Assembly (NCBI GenBank): GCA_009869945.1
Contig: WIXG01000044.1
Coordinates: 124,001 to 188,000 of the forward strand
Reading direction: 5' to 3'
DNA length: 64,000 nt
Origin: Mesaphorura yosii
Taxonomy: Eukaryota; Arthropoda; Collembola; Poduromorpha; Tullbergiidae
Positions within the stretch are counted from its first letter, which is position 1; each line of letters starts with the position of its first letter. The notes beneath the pieces were generated by a model. The model made no database searches, had not been told where the DNA came from, and saw only the letters and a program-made list of their open reading frames with translations. Shown piece after piece: positions 35,601-48,500 of this stretch. A program made the translations under genes and the position numbers.

Positions 35601-36918
35601 GCCTCGTGGCGGTCGGTCAGGCACATGTTGGGTTGTTAATTACTTGTTGCAAGTTCGTGACGCGGCTTTCGACATCGCGCGATGTGGATTTCTTTTTTTG
35701 CCAAGTTGGGGAAATAAAAAAATAAGTGAAATTGTAAACACGGAAATACGGCAGAGGGCGAGAAGGAACTTGTGTGACAACAATGCAAAAATGCATAATG
35801 CATTCGCAATTTGCAATTTGTGCCATTGCATTGCGGCAGCTACAGGATCGTGATCGTACGATCGAAGGTCATCGTATGTCGTACGACACAGAGAGATAAG
35901 GATTGAGGATCAGGAGATCAGGGAAACTTGTTGAGATTGGGATCAAGAAAGAAATCAGCGCAGGGTGCAGAAATCAAGCACGTGACGCGAAAATGCTCGT
36001 AGGACTTGATTTCGGTTTGTCTTACCTTTTGATGCATTCGACTGGCCTCAGCATGCCCCGGTACCCATGCGTGATGTGCGGGTTAAACCGCAGATAATGT
36101 GGCGCCTCGTGAAAGCAGTACACCTTTTTCTTCCCTTCGGATAGCTCGTCGTAACTAAAATTCTGGTCAAACTGCGACTGGAATCCAGGCTCCATGTTGT
36201 TGTTATTGTAGGCTCCGTCGTCTGGGCTTGCACGCGCTTCGTACTTGCAGCATCTGGACCCACCCTTTTCATTGCCATTGCCATTGCTAATTGTATTTGA
36301 AATTGTCGGGAGCCGATTCTTGCGCCCTTTGCTCGTGCTGGCACTGCAGCCTAGAAATTTGATCGCGCCCATTTTGAGAGACGCTGCGACTCGAGCTGCT
36401 GGACAAACGCAGGAGCAAAGTGTCGTGATCGTAGTCGTGTGGTTTGTATTCGTGTTCGTGGTACGACTGGTTCGCAGATCAGCAGCGCCTGCTTTTTCGT
36501 TCTGGCCTTGGAGCTGCTGTGTCAAGATTTGGAGCTGGCCGTTGCCATTGCTCAAGTGCTTATTCTTGTTTAGTTGAGCCCTTGTCACTCTTCTTGTACT
36601 CACTTGATTGTTGGTCGCCGTGTCGTAGCAGTGATTTGTGTCCAGCACCAGATTTGTGGTGTAAAATCCTCGTTGTCGCTTACGGAGGGTCGATCTCTCC
36701 GATTCGTCTCGAAGCGACTGTGACTGTGACTGGTGAGCAGCGTTGTTGTACTGACCTGGTCCCCTGGCTTCGTTCACTTGATCTTCAGCTGCTGCAGTCG
36801 AAGGCAAAGTACCAGCGTCGTCGTCGGCGGCAGCGAAGGTACTTTTCGTGAAAAGTGAATTGAGGTTGAGTGAGTAAATGTAAAGCTTTTGCAAGCATGT
36901 GCCCAATAATGTGGCCAT
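32631..36918 (-). CDS. PAQR3: PAQR3 (RKTG), seven-pass progestin/adipoQ receptor family protein
   Basis: Six exons on the minus strand: 36918-36026, 34167-34005, 33868-33716, 33462-33409, 33131-32976 and 32894-32631, all in phase, 560 residues. From about residue 280 it aligns throughout with PAQR3, for example CIKSLFWWTNETMNIWTHL, YGVIPTLHW and GSSHQIWHI. Seven membrane segments follow. The family's metal-site residues are present: Ser358-x-x-x-His362, Asp379, and His513/His517. Vertebrate PAQR3 is a Golgi protein that traps RAF1 and dampens ERK signalling, with a cytosolic N-terminus. Oddity: about 280 residues precede the conserved part, rich in Asn/Gln/Ser/Thr. Vertebrate PAQR3 is about 310 residues in all. 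An internal ATG at 36372 (MGAIKFLGCSAS) would give 378 residues. A GTGAGT at 36603 and an acceptor-like site near 36399 could make the first part partly untranslated. Confidence 0.94.
34168..36025 (-). other. intron 1 of PAQR3
   Basis: About 1.9 kb, donor GTAAGA at 36025, acceptor ATTCCAG ending at 34168 on the minus strand. Open frames inside (for example plus 35437-35853) have no family features. Confidence 0.8.
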
Positions 36919-39155
36919 TTTCAAGTCTCGTATTGTTGTTGCTTGGCGTTGATAAAATGTTCAATTTTGGTAAGGTTTCACCTTTCGCTTGACTCGGCTC
37001 GACCGATGTCACAATAAACTTGGCACAGCAGTGACGCAAGAATTGGACAGACTAATCACACTAATCAGCTGCTGCAGTGCAGATTGAAATCGCAGTCTCG
37101 CAGGACGATCACGGCGATGGTGATAGGTGATGGTTGCACACAGAACCTGTTTGGATGCGATTTCTGCGTGAGCTTTATGACAAAGACAGACAAATGAATC
37201 CAATGATGTACGCGTACGTACGGCTGACTTTGGCTTTTGTTTATGAAATTATGAATTCTGATCCCGTACACTGACTGCTGACTTTGCTGGCTTGGCTTGG
37301 CTCTGGCTGTGCTGCTCCGTGACCCACAACCGACTGCGATGAGTTTCAAACTGAATTCCTAAACTAAACTGCGATGAGTACTGAATTTGAATTCCAACTT
37401 TGTTGCATAATACAAGAAGGCTGCAGGACGGCGCACGGCAATATAAAGACAATAGGCCGGGAAGGCACGGGAAAGGTAAGGAGTTTCGGAGTGCAGGTAT
37501 GCTTCACCTCGATTGGAAAGAGAATTCTAGACAAAGGCTTAGAGTACCATACCAGATAGCAAGAAAACCTCTGAAATCTGAAGAGTTCCCTGCAATTTAG
37601 ACACCACAGTTTTCAATTTCTTAGAACGAACAGCCTGCCACCTACCACCTCTTGGCCTTGTCAGGGTCGGTCATAAGTTATTCACTTGGAAAATGTATTC
37701 CATGTCAGTTTCGCCTTTCGCGTGTGTGCAATCAACCTCGTACTTAGAGCTCAGTTGGCCTTTTGCAATGTAATTTACAAATTATAGTATTCGAATATTC
37801 GAAACACCTGACACCTATTCTTTTCTTAATGACATTCATTGATGAAATCAGCAAATCTCCAAAGACGCTCAAATCAACATTCGGGATTTTGGCATGGACG
37901 GGTCGAAATGAGCCTTGAATCCTGAACTTCGTCAACGGTCAAAGCAGCTTAATTGATTTCTGTACTCGGCACAATAAACATGCGTGACGCAACGTGGACT
38001 TGAACTGGCGATTGGAAAACAATTAAATACACATAAGTGTGGGCATTGGACAGGTGTAATGCGTGCTACGATAGAATTTTGAACTACTGACAGTCAGTCC
38101 CGGTCTGTTATTCACAAAATTCAGTTGGGTTAGGGTTGTGAGAGTCGAGAATCGGGACTATTGTGCTACTACGTCCAAGATGTCGATATTTCGATATCGA
38201 ATTCTCGAAAATCAATAAGCCAAGCAAGGAATGTGGCCATGAATTAAGCAGTTGCCACAAATTCACGTGCGTGCACTCCAGTTTCGCATGTGGTCGTAGC
38301 ACCTTTTTCCAGAAAAGCTTGATATGTGCAATGGATTCGAATTCAGTAAACGGCTTGCAATGCAAGGACATTTTAAGGCCACCTGCAAATTGTGCCAAGT
38401 CCCAAATGAACGTACAGTTTAAGTTCAACAGACAAAAAACGACTACGACATGCTGCTGGAAGTCTTCAGTTTAATTTGATTGGTTTTATTTCTCTTAGGG
38501 TACACGTACTCGGATTTTGATAAACAGTAGCTTTGTTTTGATATTCGTGACATAAAATATTTCATGCAAGTATTGCTGTTGCAGTTGCAAGTAACAACCT
38601 GCGAAGAAGAAGTCGATGTCGACGGCCGACTGCCTAATTGAACATGAAAATATCTTTGAGTTACTTTTAAGCTTCTGTTTTCTGCTGGGTTTAACTAAAT
38701 AAGAGAATATTTTTGTTTAGGGCCTTTAAGGTACGTTTTAGCTGAGGGTTCTCGTTCTAATACGCTTTTAGAATTTGGTTATTCGGTTATTCCTCACTGG
38801 TTCGGTCCAATTCTTGAACTGGACCTTGAGGTAGGGCTAAGTACATCAATTCACATAAGAAAGAAGAAGAAATCTAAAAATCATCAATTGGCAATTTCTG
38901 CTCTGCCTGACCTTCGTCAGGGGAAACCTAACCGAAATTGTCATTTCAAATTAAACTCGAGCAATAAATTCTCACACAAGTAATGCAAGTAAGCAATGAT
39001 GATGATAAAAACTAATATTCAACTAACAATAACATGCAGTGACAATAACAGGTCTGCTAATATGGCGAAGAAACATACAACGAAACTAAATCCTAACCTA
39101 TTTTACACGACTTTTTAGTAGGAATTTTTGCAGGTTTTCTTCAGAAAGTTTCACA
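36919..39155. other. intergenic, upstream of PAQR3 and downstream of the PPxY gene
   Basis: About 2.2 kb. It should hold the PAQR3 promoter on its left and the 3' UTR of the PPxY gene on its right; TTTATT near 38484 could be that gene's poly(A) signal. Nothing coding seen. Confidence 0.55.
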
Positions 39156-42100
39156 TCATAAATGAGCCAGAATCTGAACTTCATTGTTGTCCGAAGTTGT
39201 GCTGGTACTGCTGATTTGCGATTGTGACAAAGAAGAATTTGCCAGAGCTGGAATATTATTGTTTTGGTAGCTTTGATGTGGCTGGTGCAGGTGATGATGG
39301 TTCAGATTATTGTTGGTGTTGTTCATATTATTAGATGTGTAAGCTGGTGCAGCTGATTGTTGTGCCGGAGGTGGTTGGTGTATCAATGGTTGGTGCTGAT
39401 GCTGTTCCCATAAAGTATTGTTGTTATGATGTGGTGATCCTGATACAGTAACTATCACAGTATCGCGACCTATCACTTGGCTTGAGTTTGTTGTCTGTAC
39501 AATCCTAACTAGATTCCCGTCTTTGTTCAGGCTCCCAGTCTTCTCGTTGGCCGTCGTCGCTGATCCGCTGTGACCGTGACCGTCCTTGCCCACTTTCTGA
39601 ATTTTCTTCTCATCGCCTTGATCGTCATCGGGGCTGGAGCAGTTGTACTGCAGATTTTTGTTTTCATTGACTTCTTCGACTCGACAACCAGAATGCTCGT
39701 AGTGGCCAGTCATGTCCAGTCCCAAATCCATTCCAACAGTAACGGCTTGCATGACCGTCACGACCGACTGCGAGTTTGGGTGATGACGGTGATGATGACT
39801 TCCGGCTACTGAGCCTGACACGATTGAAACGTTGTCGGCAACCATCGACTGTTGCGAGAGGTAGCTGAGCAACGACGGGTCTCGACTGTGCAGAGGGGAT
39901 TCCATTAAATGCGGGTGATGATGAGGAAGATGTTGCTGGTGAAGTCCGGGATCCAAACAGGGTCGATTTGTCACTGGAATATCATATCCACTGTAACCAG
40001 ATGACCGACTTCTGTAGCTTGGTGGTCGGCTGTAATCCGGATCGATGCGATAATTTCCGCAGGGTCTACAAATCGCAAACAATTAAAATTAGCGACGTAG
40101 TCCACAAATGATTTCGATTGCTTTTTGCTTTGAGATCATCTGGTTATTAACCTTAATGTCCCGTTGTAAGGTCGATAAGCTGGAGGCGGTGGAACCATGC
40201 TTAATGCCGAAGATGTGGCAAGTGTAGCAGCAGCTGCGACGGTCGGATTCGATCTCTCGAGGAGCAGAAGACGAAGACGATACTCCTGCATACTCTGGTT
40301 GTAACTTGGAGGAGGTGGTCTAATACTAAAGTCGGGGTACATCATAGCTGTTGAGAAGATAAAAAGACAATTCATATGATTAACTTTTAATCATCACATT
40401 AATAGGATTATATGACCAGAAAACATGAGAAATGAATTAAGAGCTACTTTATAGCTTCTTAATCCTGGCCTGCCCAGAAATGAATGAAATTGTAACATCG
40501 TAAAGTGCGTAAAGTGTAAAGTCAAGTTTAGTTTTTACGCTTAGGTAGAGACTTGCCTGCGTAGGGATGATGCGGTCGTCCATAGCTCGGAGCAAGTCTC
40601 GGAACGAAGCGGCGATTCGGTTCTGGAATCACAAAATCACCATTACAAATTACAGTTGCATGCTCCATGGACCACGGCGAGTAATGGTGGTACTGACTAC
40701 TGACTACTGTACAGAATTACAACTTACCAGCTCCTCCATCACCCCTTGAACTTCCACTCCTACCAAATCCCAGCATGGCACGACAAGACGTTCCACTGTC
40801 GTTAGCGGTGAGTCTCCAGGCTACAGCTGATACGGTCAACAGTACAACTCCAACACCTTTAAAGAGAAAGAAAAGTATGAATTAGAATGCATGTATGAAA
40901 GCAGGTAAGCAGTACCAATTTTATTCCGTTCTAATACGCTGTGAGCATTTTAAAGTTTAAAGAACACATCCAAAAACTAAGAACCGGAGTTCAGTCAGCG
41001 TACACACAAGGCACAGGAAAGCGTTTCGTCCTTATCGACTCATCAAAATCGTATTATTTCGATCAGTCACTGTGACGAAGCATTGAAGCAACAATGTACA
41101 TGCACACCGATAAGAAGTTAGCAGCCCCAGGCCCAGCTTCTGCCGGAGCGATTAACAAGCACATGGCATGGAAAGGCAACTTGTTCCGCTGTTTTCGTTT
41201 TCATTTCCTTCCAGGATCCTGGATTCCTGCAGGACCGCACCGGATTCATGCCACGATGAAGAAACCAAGCCAGGATGAGAGATAACCGTACGCGGCGACG
41301 GTCTGTGCGTGCCATGCACGCGTTCAACGATGTGCCTTAACTTGCCTTAAGTATTTTGCAATACTCTGTACTTTGTCTTTGTACGCAGATGGTTCCTGTT
41401 GTCATTCATTTTTCTAATTTTGATTTCGTACCCTTTCCTGTTTAAAAATTATATAATCTCCGAAACGCAAATGCTGGCTGCTCGGTTGCTCGCTTATGGT
41501 AGTTTCTTTAAAGACCTGGTAGAGCCGGCAGTGCGTGCCTTTAATATTTCCCTTACCGTGCCCGGCCAAACCATTTCCCCTCACTCGAGTTGAGTACTCG
41601 TACTCATGCTCATTCTAGCTTAATAAAGATAAAACAAAGTGGATCGGATCTGCTTAGACTCAAGCCCCGACGCGAAGCGACGCTGCGAGACTTCCTTCCA
41701 TCTGAATCTGATTAGCAACGCATTACATTAATGTACGATCGTATTCATCCATTCATCTTTGTCTCTCTGCTGTGCTGTAATTCGGCTTTGACTGAGTTAC
41801 GCATTTTGCATTTCGTAGTTCCATTTTGCATTGAATTAAGCTTCTACACTGCTGTGACTACAGCATTATGCTTAATTTAAGTCTCATTTCTTGAAAATGA
41901 TCTCTTTTTTGTATTTGGCATAAAAAATTCAGTTTTTAGCTCTTATGTAATGTTGATGGAGTGCTACTTTCATGCTGTGCTGTGTGCCACGCAATTCAGG
42001 CAGAGGCACACAAAAATCCGTCATCGTCTCTCCGTCTTCATCGGAATTCGAAATTAAACTCCTCAAGAGTCAAGATTTAAGCAGAAAGGCAATTGATCTA

Positions 42101-44712
42101 CTTTCAGGATCCCAAAGCAAAGTGAGATTCGCCATCGCATTTCGAGTGCACTGCGTTGTTACACAATTTGTAATTGTTTATGCACTCTTGGCGGCAGTTG
42201 GCAGGCAGGCAGGCGCTGCTGCATGAACTCACTGCTCGCATTCTGGTGATTGATCTTCCTTCATCTAATCGCAATTTGCAAATCGTTGCACTGCAATTGC
42301 TGATGTTTGTGCCAAGCTGATTTGATCCGCTCTACTGAGGATTTGATTGTAAAACGTAAACTGTTGTAGGCTTTCTATTTCTATTGAGCAATTGGGCAAC
42401 AGTCGCAGGCAATAATTCTTTGAGAAATCTTGTTTCAAGAAGCTGGGCGTCAATTGGGGTTTCAACTCCTAAAACTGTTGGGCTGTAATTACTGGAGGAA
42501 TGATGAAAGAATTTGGACGGGCCTTTGCGTTTGACGACGACGAGAAAATTTTAGCGATTGCGATTCAGATTGCGTGTAAAGACAAAATTATCGTATGGAG
42601 TTTAGTTTGGTAATGGAGCAGCAGCAGCAGATGTAGAAGTAGAAGCAGTAATTTCCGACCCACATATGGCGCTGAGTGGACGGACATCATAGTCAAAGTG
42701 TATGCAATTTGGGATAAACCATTAAACCATCGGCACGGTTTAACATTTGATGCGTGTCTTTGCCTTGCCTTGCCTGAAACAGGAGCGGAGACAGGATTTA
42801 TGCTTGCTTAGATTCATGTCATCAATTTGTGCCGTAATCCGCGTTGCAGCGCAGTGGTGGTCTACTGTCTGATTGTGAATGTCCACTCACATTATGATTA
42901 TGATTACTAATTCCCAAATATAGCCGATGTTTATCAACAATTTCAGCAGCGTCCTGAATTACTCAATCCATGCACGCAGCCAAGTCGCGAAATCTCGAGA
43001 TTTGGTTTGGTTTGGTGATTGAATCTTGAACGACGCATACACAAACTTCTCATTACTGCACTGCCGAATAAAGCAGTAAATCATGATCATGATTTTAATG
43101 GTATCACCATCAACGAGCAGCAACAACAAAACAACAATTGGTTTCTTTATGTCAGCCCGAGTCCGAGCCCAGCCACGACACGGCACAACAGAACACGGCA
43201 AGACGAGACTGCAAAGAAGTTTAAACGACTTGTGGCCTTATCTGGCGATTGTCCAATTTAAACTTAAACTCGGCACGTTTTTTGCAACCTGCATCGTGCA
43301 CGAGGCCGAGGACGAGACGAGAATCTAGGCCCAAGGACTAGCTGGCTATTTGCTACTTACTTCTTACGTGCAGCAGCAGCAAGAGTTAATCGTGTAGAAG
43401 AGAATAATGGATGTCTGAATGTCATAATAATCACAATGCACGTTATGCACGTATTATTGATATTATACAATAATATTTTACGATTCAAGTCAAGTTGTTG
43501 CTGTTGTAAAACTTGTATTTCCAGAGCAAGTATTGTAGCTCGTAATCGTCGTGGTCATGGCTAGCTCATCGTCGCTTGAAATGCTACCAAACTACCAAGG
43601 CCTACAAAAACCGAGCATTGTTGCTCGTTACGTTACAAATTACGATATAAAGTTACTGAGCTATAAAACACGTACGCGTATTAGTTGAAGGGAAGGACAG
43701 GACCACAGTTACAATTGACAATTCACTGCCATTAATCTTCCGGGCTTTCAACGGCCGTATCGGGAATTTCATCGGCTTGCTTTCGGTTCGGATTCGAAAT
43801 TCAAAACACGACTTTAATCGTAATTCGTAATGTAATCGCAATCGTGAATTCGTAATATTACTTTGCTGGCAAAAAAAGAGAAAATTTTGGCCTAATCTTG
43901 TAAATTCTTATCTCGTGTCCCGTCAGACAAGAGCGAGGAATGATGCAATAGTAAATGCACGGCTGCATCTCGATACGATACGAGATCTAGAATAGAATGC
44001 ACTTTATGGATCACACGAACAAGTAACGTAAACATCATCAACTCTTTCTTGCCTTGCATGCAGTTCTTGAAAAACTGCAAAACTCTCAGCGCACTGCGCA
44101 CAACTTCACGTCGTGTTATCTCCTTTTTGGTGAAACAGGTCAGCATTTCCTATTATCATAATCACGCCGTCCGTTGGCGTTGCTGTACCGTTTTTTGTCG
44201 CCAAAATAAAAGCGACATCCAAATTATAGCGTGCATGATGCATTCGTAATTCGACTCATTAAAATAATGGACGTGGCTTTCTCTTTCAGATTCAGACTCA
44301 GCGAGCAGTAAAGACTCTTGCACTGGCTCTTACCGATCATCAGCAGCGACAGTGTGAGATGTTGACTTCCAGACGATCGAGCAGCGCCTAACGCAGTCCC
44401 GGCCACCGTGCAGCAAATTCCAATCACAGCAATGATGATTATGAACCATCGAATCGATACCGCCTGCAAAAAGCAATAAGCAAGATAAAGATTCATTTCA
44501 TTGAATTAATTCTGATCTCTGAAGGAAGACCGAGGGCAGACACTCGATACACAAGACTAGACTTAAGACAGTCAGACGTTGATCCAGGATTTCATTCACG
44601 AGAACGGATTTACGTCCGTCTGTCCTGAGCCAAGCCTTCAGCCTTGGGCTTGTCACGTCAAGTGCGCATTCACATTTGCGTATACATTCGTACGTACCTG
44701 TGAAGTTGACAT
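39156..44712 (-). CDS. two-pass membrane protein with three PPxY motifs, unrecognised
   Basis: Six exons on the minus strand: 44712-44698, 44463-44334, 40856-40728, 40622-40557, 40347-40152 and 40065-39156, all in phase, 481 residues. Two hydrophobic segments (about 9-31 and 41-63) are separated by a short loop, as in a small hairpin membrane protein. The rest is cytoplasmic and disordered, with PPSY at 126-129, PPAY at 168-171 and PPSY at 193-196, plus His/Gln/Asn-rich stretches. PPxY motifs bind WW domains, for instance of NEDD4-type ubiquitin ligases or YAP, so an adaptor or trafficking role is likely (inference). The first exon (MSTSQ) is inferred: phase 0, donor CAG/GTACGT. The intron between 40557 and 40347 starts with GC, not GT. 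The part with QEYRLRLLLLER looks the most constrained. I cannot name the family. Confidence 0.75.
40857..44333 (-). other. intron 2 of the PPxY gene
   Basis: About 3.5 kb between donor GTAAGA (44333) and acceptor TTTAAAG (ending 40857) on the minus strand. No exon seen. It holds CAG repeats at about 42617-42630, a GGCA repeat at 42200-42214 and a CTTGC run at about 42763-42777. Confidence 0.75.
42200..42214. repeat. GGCA tetranucleotide repeat
   Basis: Three to four GGCA units, the complement of the GCCT repeat at 18776. It lies in intron 2 of the PPxY gene. Confidence 0.75.
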
Positions 44713-45554
44713 TCCACAGCAAGACTTGGGTTCCTCTTCAGATGCATAGCATCGGTCACCCCGGGGAGCTCTCAAAGATCTTAAATATGATAAATTATTC
44801 AATTCAATTATTCTTGTGCATGTCATACGAGCTGAGGATTCAGTTTCTTAGCCAGTAAGCTGGCTGGATGGCTTGGAATGAAAGCGAAGCTTAAGCATTT
44901 TATTTAGCAGCGTTTTATCCTAAAATATGCACATATGCTCTCCATCTTTGTCAGTCTTCGTCACAGTCACAGAGAATAAACTAATATGACAGTCTTGTCT
45001 TTTTGCCTCTCGATCTTGCGCTTGTTCCTTTTGTGATCGTCCGTGTTCGAGCATTTAAATACGGTATTGTCATTGCATATGAAGGATAAGGAAGCATTTC
45101 ATCTGATATGCTTTGCCCAATCAGCTGAACTTGAATCTTGAATTGAATCGACAATTGACAATCGACGTACGTGGGAGAGCACGACGACGACTACGGTCAA
45201 GTTAACTAAATTCAATGGCACGCTAAACTCGATCGTAACTCAAAGCTCAGTTCAAATTTGAAAACTTGAATATCATATTTCGCATACACAATAACACAAT
45301 AAACTGAATAAGCTCATGCATCACGTTCAAGCACGGAATCTTTTCATCTTCTCACGACCCGACGGCTAATACAAAGATACGTACGTCGGATGAATGACGG
45401 AGGATGAAGACGAATGCAAGTTTCAAGAAATTAGATTACAAAGTTCAATTCATCATGCCCCGATTTGCTCAATGCCAAGGAACACCACACCAAATCTGTC
45501 AAGTATTGATCTAGAATAAATAATTCCTATCTGCGAATCATCTTCTTGTATGCT

Positions 45555-45583
45555 TGAATGAATGAATGAATTATGATGATGAT
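45555..45583. repeat. TGAA and ATG microsatellites
   Basis: Consecutive TGAA units followed by ATG units, adjacent to each other in non-coding sequence. Confidence 0.75.
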
Positions 45584-48500
45584 GGAGCACTGCACAGCAG
45601 AGTAGAATGACTGATCGCGATTCACCGCTTGCCATTTCGCAAATTTGGCAGGCAGAGCAGCGCAGAGCAATGCAGGCAGTAGAAAGTTTTCCCATTCTTG
45701 AAGTAGAATCTGTGACGATGACGAGCACAGAGAAAAATATTGACAAGTGTGTCTAATTTTGTAAATTCGAGTTAAGCTTGAGTCAAAGCTAAAGTCAAGA
45801 AATCAGAAATGTGATGGTGAAAAATTTCATTGAGCATGGCGCATGACGACAATTGCTCTGTAATGCTCACTCAGAATGAGCCAACGAGCAAGTTTGAGTT
45901 TCTCCTCGCCTGTTGATAACCTAATGACCAATCTCAAGCTGTAAAGCTCAAGCAAGTCAAGTTAAGTTTAAGTTTCTCAAGAACGAATGTGCAAACTAAA
46001 CGAGAATTGAGATCTTTCATATTTCATCCCCAAAACCTTCGAGTCAGCTTGAGTTTGATTCTGACCTTATGAGAACTCTGTAATCTGTAACACTTCAAAG
46101 AACCGTGGGATGCGAGAGGATCGTGCAATTCAAGTGTTCTTTGTACCGTGCAATTGCAATTGCCATCTTGCAAGCAAAGCAACGGGCTCAAGACTCACTT
46201 AGCTGCCTGGGCCGAAGTCGAGCCGTGGCCCATCAATCTCTGTTTTTTGCTGTATTCTTACTCAAAATGGTGCTCATTTATTGCAACCACGCAGCAAAGT
46301 TCAGTCATGTGCTCACTGCGTATTCGTTTTCGTGTTTGCATTCATTCATCTCACTTTTGTGCGTAACCAGCGACCAAATAATTCACTCGAGTATTTTGAG
46401 CCAAAGCCCAGCTTTTCGGCCGAATTTTGGTTTAGGATTTTTCAGGTTTGGAAACCCCAAACTCAAATCAAAGCAAAGGCAAAGGAAATGCTTTGTGTAT
46501 GTATACTCAGCACACAAACGAAATAACAGTGCCCACAATAAAATTCCGAGATTTGAAACTGAAATGAAGTTTCCTGGCTGCACTATACACTGCACACGCA
46601 GCACGCACGCAAGTAATGGCTTATTTGTTCGCTGCTGCTGACTCTGCAGGGCGGAATCAATGCGCCATGGCAGGCAAATAAGAAAGCAAAACACGAAGAA
46701 TAGTCCGCAAAGACCAGGGACCAGAAATCTTCTGGCCGGTCTGGTCGTCCAGTTTCAGTTTTGTCTTTTGTACAACAGGAAGCCTTTAAGATTTATTAAA
46801 AGCCCTTTCCTTCCTGTCGTGATCTGTGCATAAAGCCAAAACCAAGTCAAAGCGCACTGCAACTATTTTTAGATCGACCAGAAGCCTACTTCTGCGTACT
46901 TTTTACAGTTCGGTACCCAATTCAAATTTATGAACATTGTTGTCCTCTACATCGTGCCGCGCCGTAATAATATTGAAATTGAATTGTCGCTGCTTGAGCT
47001 CGATGACATGCTTTCACACCAACACCACACCAAGTCCAGGCCAGGCAGGCCAAAAACGCACAGCACTCCAGCAGCACCTTGGGCGAATTGCGAATGGCGA
47101 GGAGACAAAGAGGAAGATGAAGAATTCATACACATGCTGTATGAATTTATGTGCTGTTGAATGCTCTGCCGACTAGACCTGGCGTGGTCGGAATAATATT
47201 GTCAAGCCATGCCCTGCCCTGCTCGCCTGTCGTGAGAACAGAATTTACGACACAAAGGGTTCAATAAATTTCTCACACTCGCACTCATGTTCACTTGCTT
47301 GAACACAAATATAAAATATTATGTAAAGTAAAGTGAAATTTTATATGTCAAGTATATATTTGGGGCTCGACCATAAAGGCCGAGACAGAGACCCACATTT
47401 GACATTTATTGGATCTGGATCAAGGCGGTGGCTCGAAAAACGAAAGACTGGCCTAAAATTTCCTGGAGGGCTTGCAGGTGGCAGTCTTGGCAGGCAGGCA
47501 AGCATGGTTCAGGAAGATTCAGGCCGAGAAATTAAAAGAGCTTGTCTCGATTCTAATTTAAAGTAGAGTTTTTTGTACCTCTGCCTTTGCCTTCTCAATT
47601 CTCAGTTCGCATCTTCATTCACTTCTGAATTCTGAACAGCCTCTCAAGCTTTGAAACGAGTTTGGTCCGAGTTTGAGAGTTTGGTTTGGCTTTCAATTTA
47701 CCAAACGTATTATTATGAAATTTATTTTATGGATTAATGATCCAATATTTTAAGATAAGAGGAGTGACTGACTGAGACATGAAGGCAATCGGGAACGTAA
47801 TGTAATGGCAAGATGAGCTGAGTACAAGTTACAAGAGGGACGGGTAAAACGTAAAAAAAATGAAGCATCAAAATGTAACTTGACCGGTTTGTGTGTACTC
47901 TGTACCTGCAATGCACTGCATTCTGTACGGAGTGGTTTAGTTTAGTTTTGTTTCGATCACAGCATTGAATTGGAAACACAAGACAATACAATTCAATGCA
48001 GCGCAGTGCAACACAAAACCTGAACTCTCAAGCCCTCGATCCTCAATTCCTTTCTTCGATGCGGGATCGAACGAAGAGTGGAAGAACACAAGAATACAAA
48101 CTTGCATCTTTTAATAGGACGAGATAATTTATTAAGATTAGCCTGTACATGAACTGAAACGGCAACGGTGTGACTAAAAAGAGTAAAAGAGACAAGGAGT
48201 CTATACAACCCACTGCGCTGCTGCGTCGTCACATAGTTTATTGAAGACCAGGCTATTGGTTCTTTTATGTGTCAAGAAACATGCATCGAAGTGTTTAAAG
48301 TTTTAAACGGCGATTAGAATACCGGGCTCGAAGATGGACCGACCAGGTCAGGAGATCCAAGAGAAGACTTGTGAGACATACTAGTGGTTGGGTCTCACTT
48401 TGGACTCTGGTCAATACCAATCTGATCGGTTTAAAACTTCGGTATTGAAACTTCATTTGCATTATTTTTGAAACGATCTTAAAACGGTATATCCAGGAAA

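Noticed and set aside
35437..35853. 138-codon plus-strand open frame inside PAQR3 intron 1
   Set aside because: No homology features and no plausible promoter. It lies inside a confident intron.
46105..46641. 178-codon plus-strand open frame in the gene-poor region
   Set aside because: Overlaps other open frames in both directions, has no recognisable feature and no splice partners.
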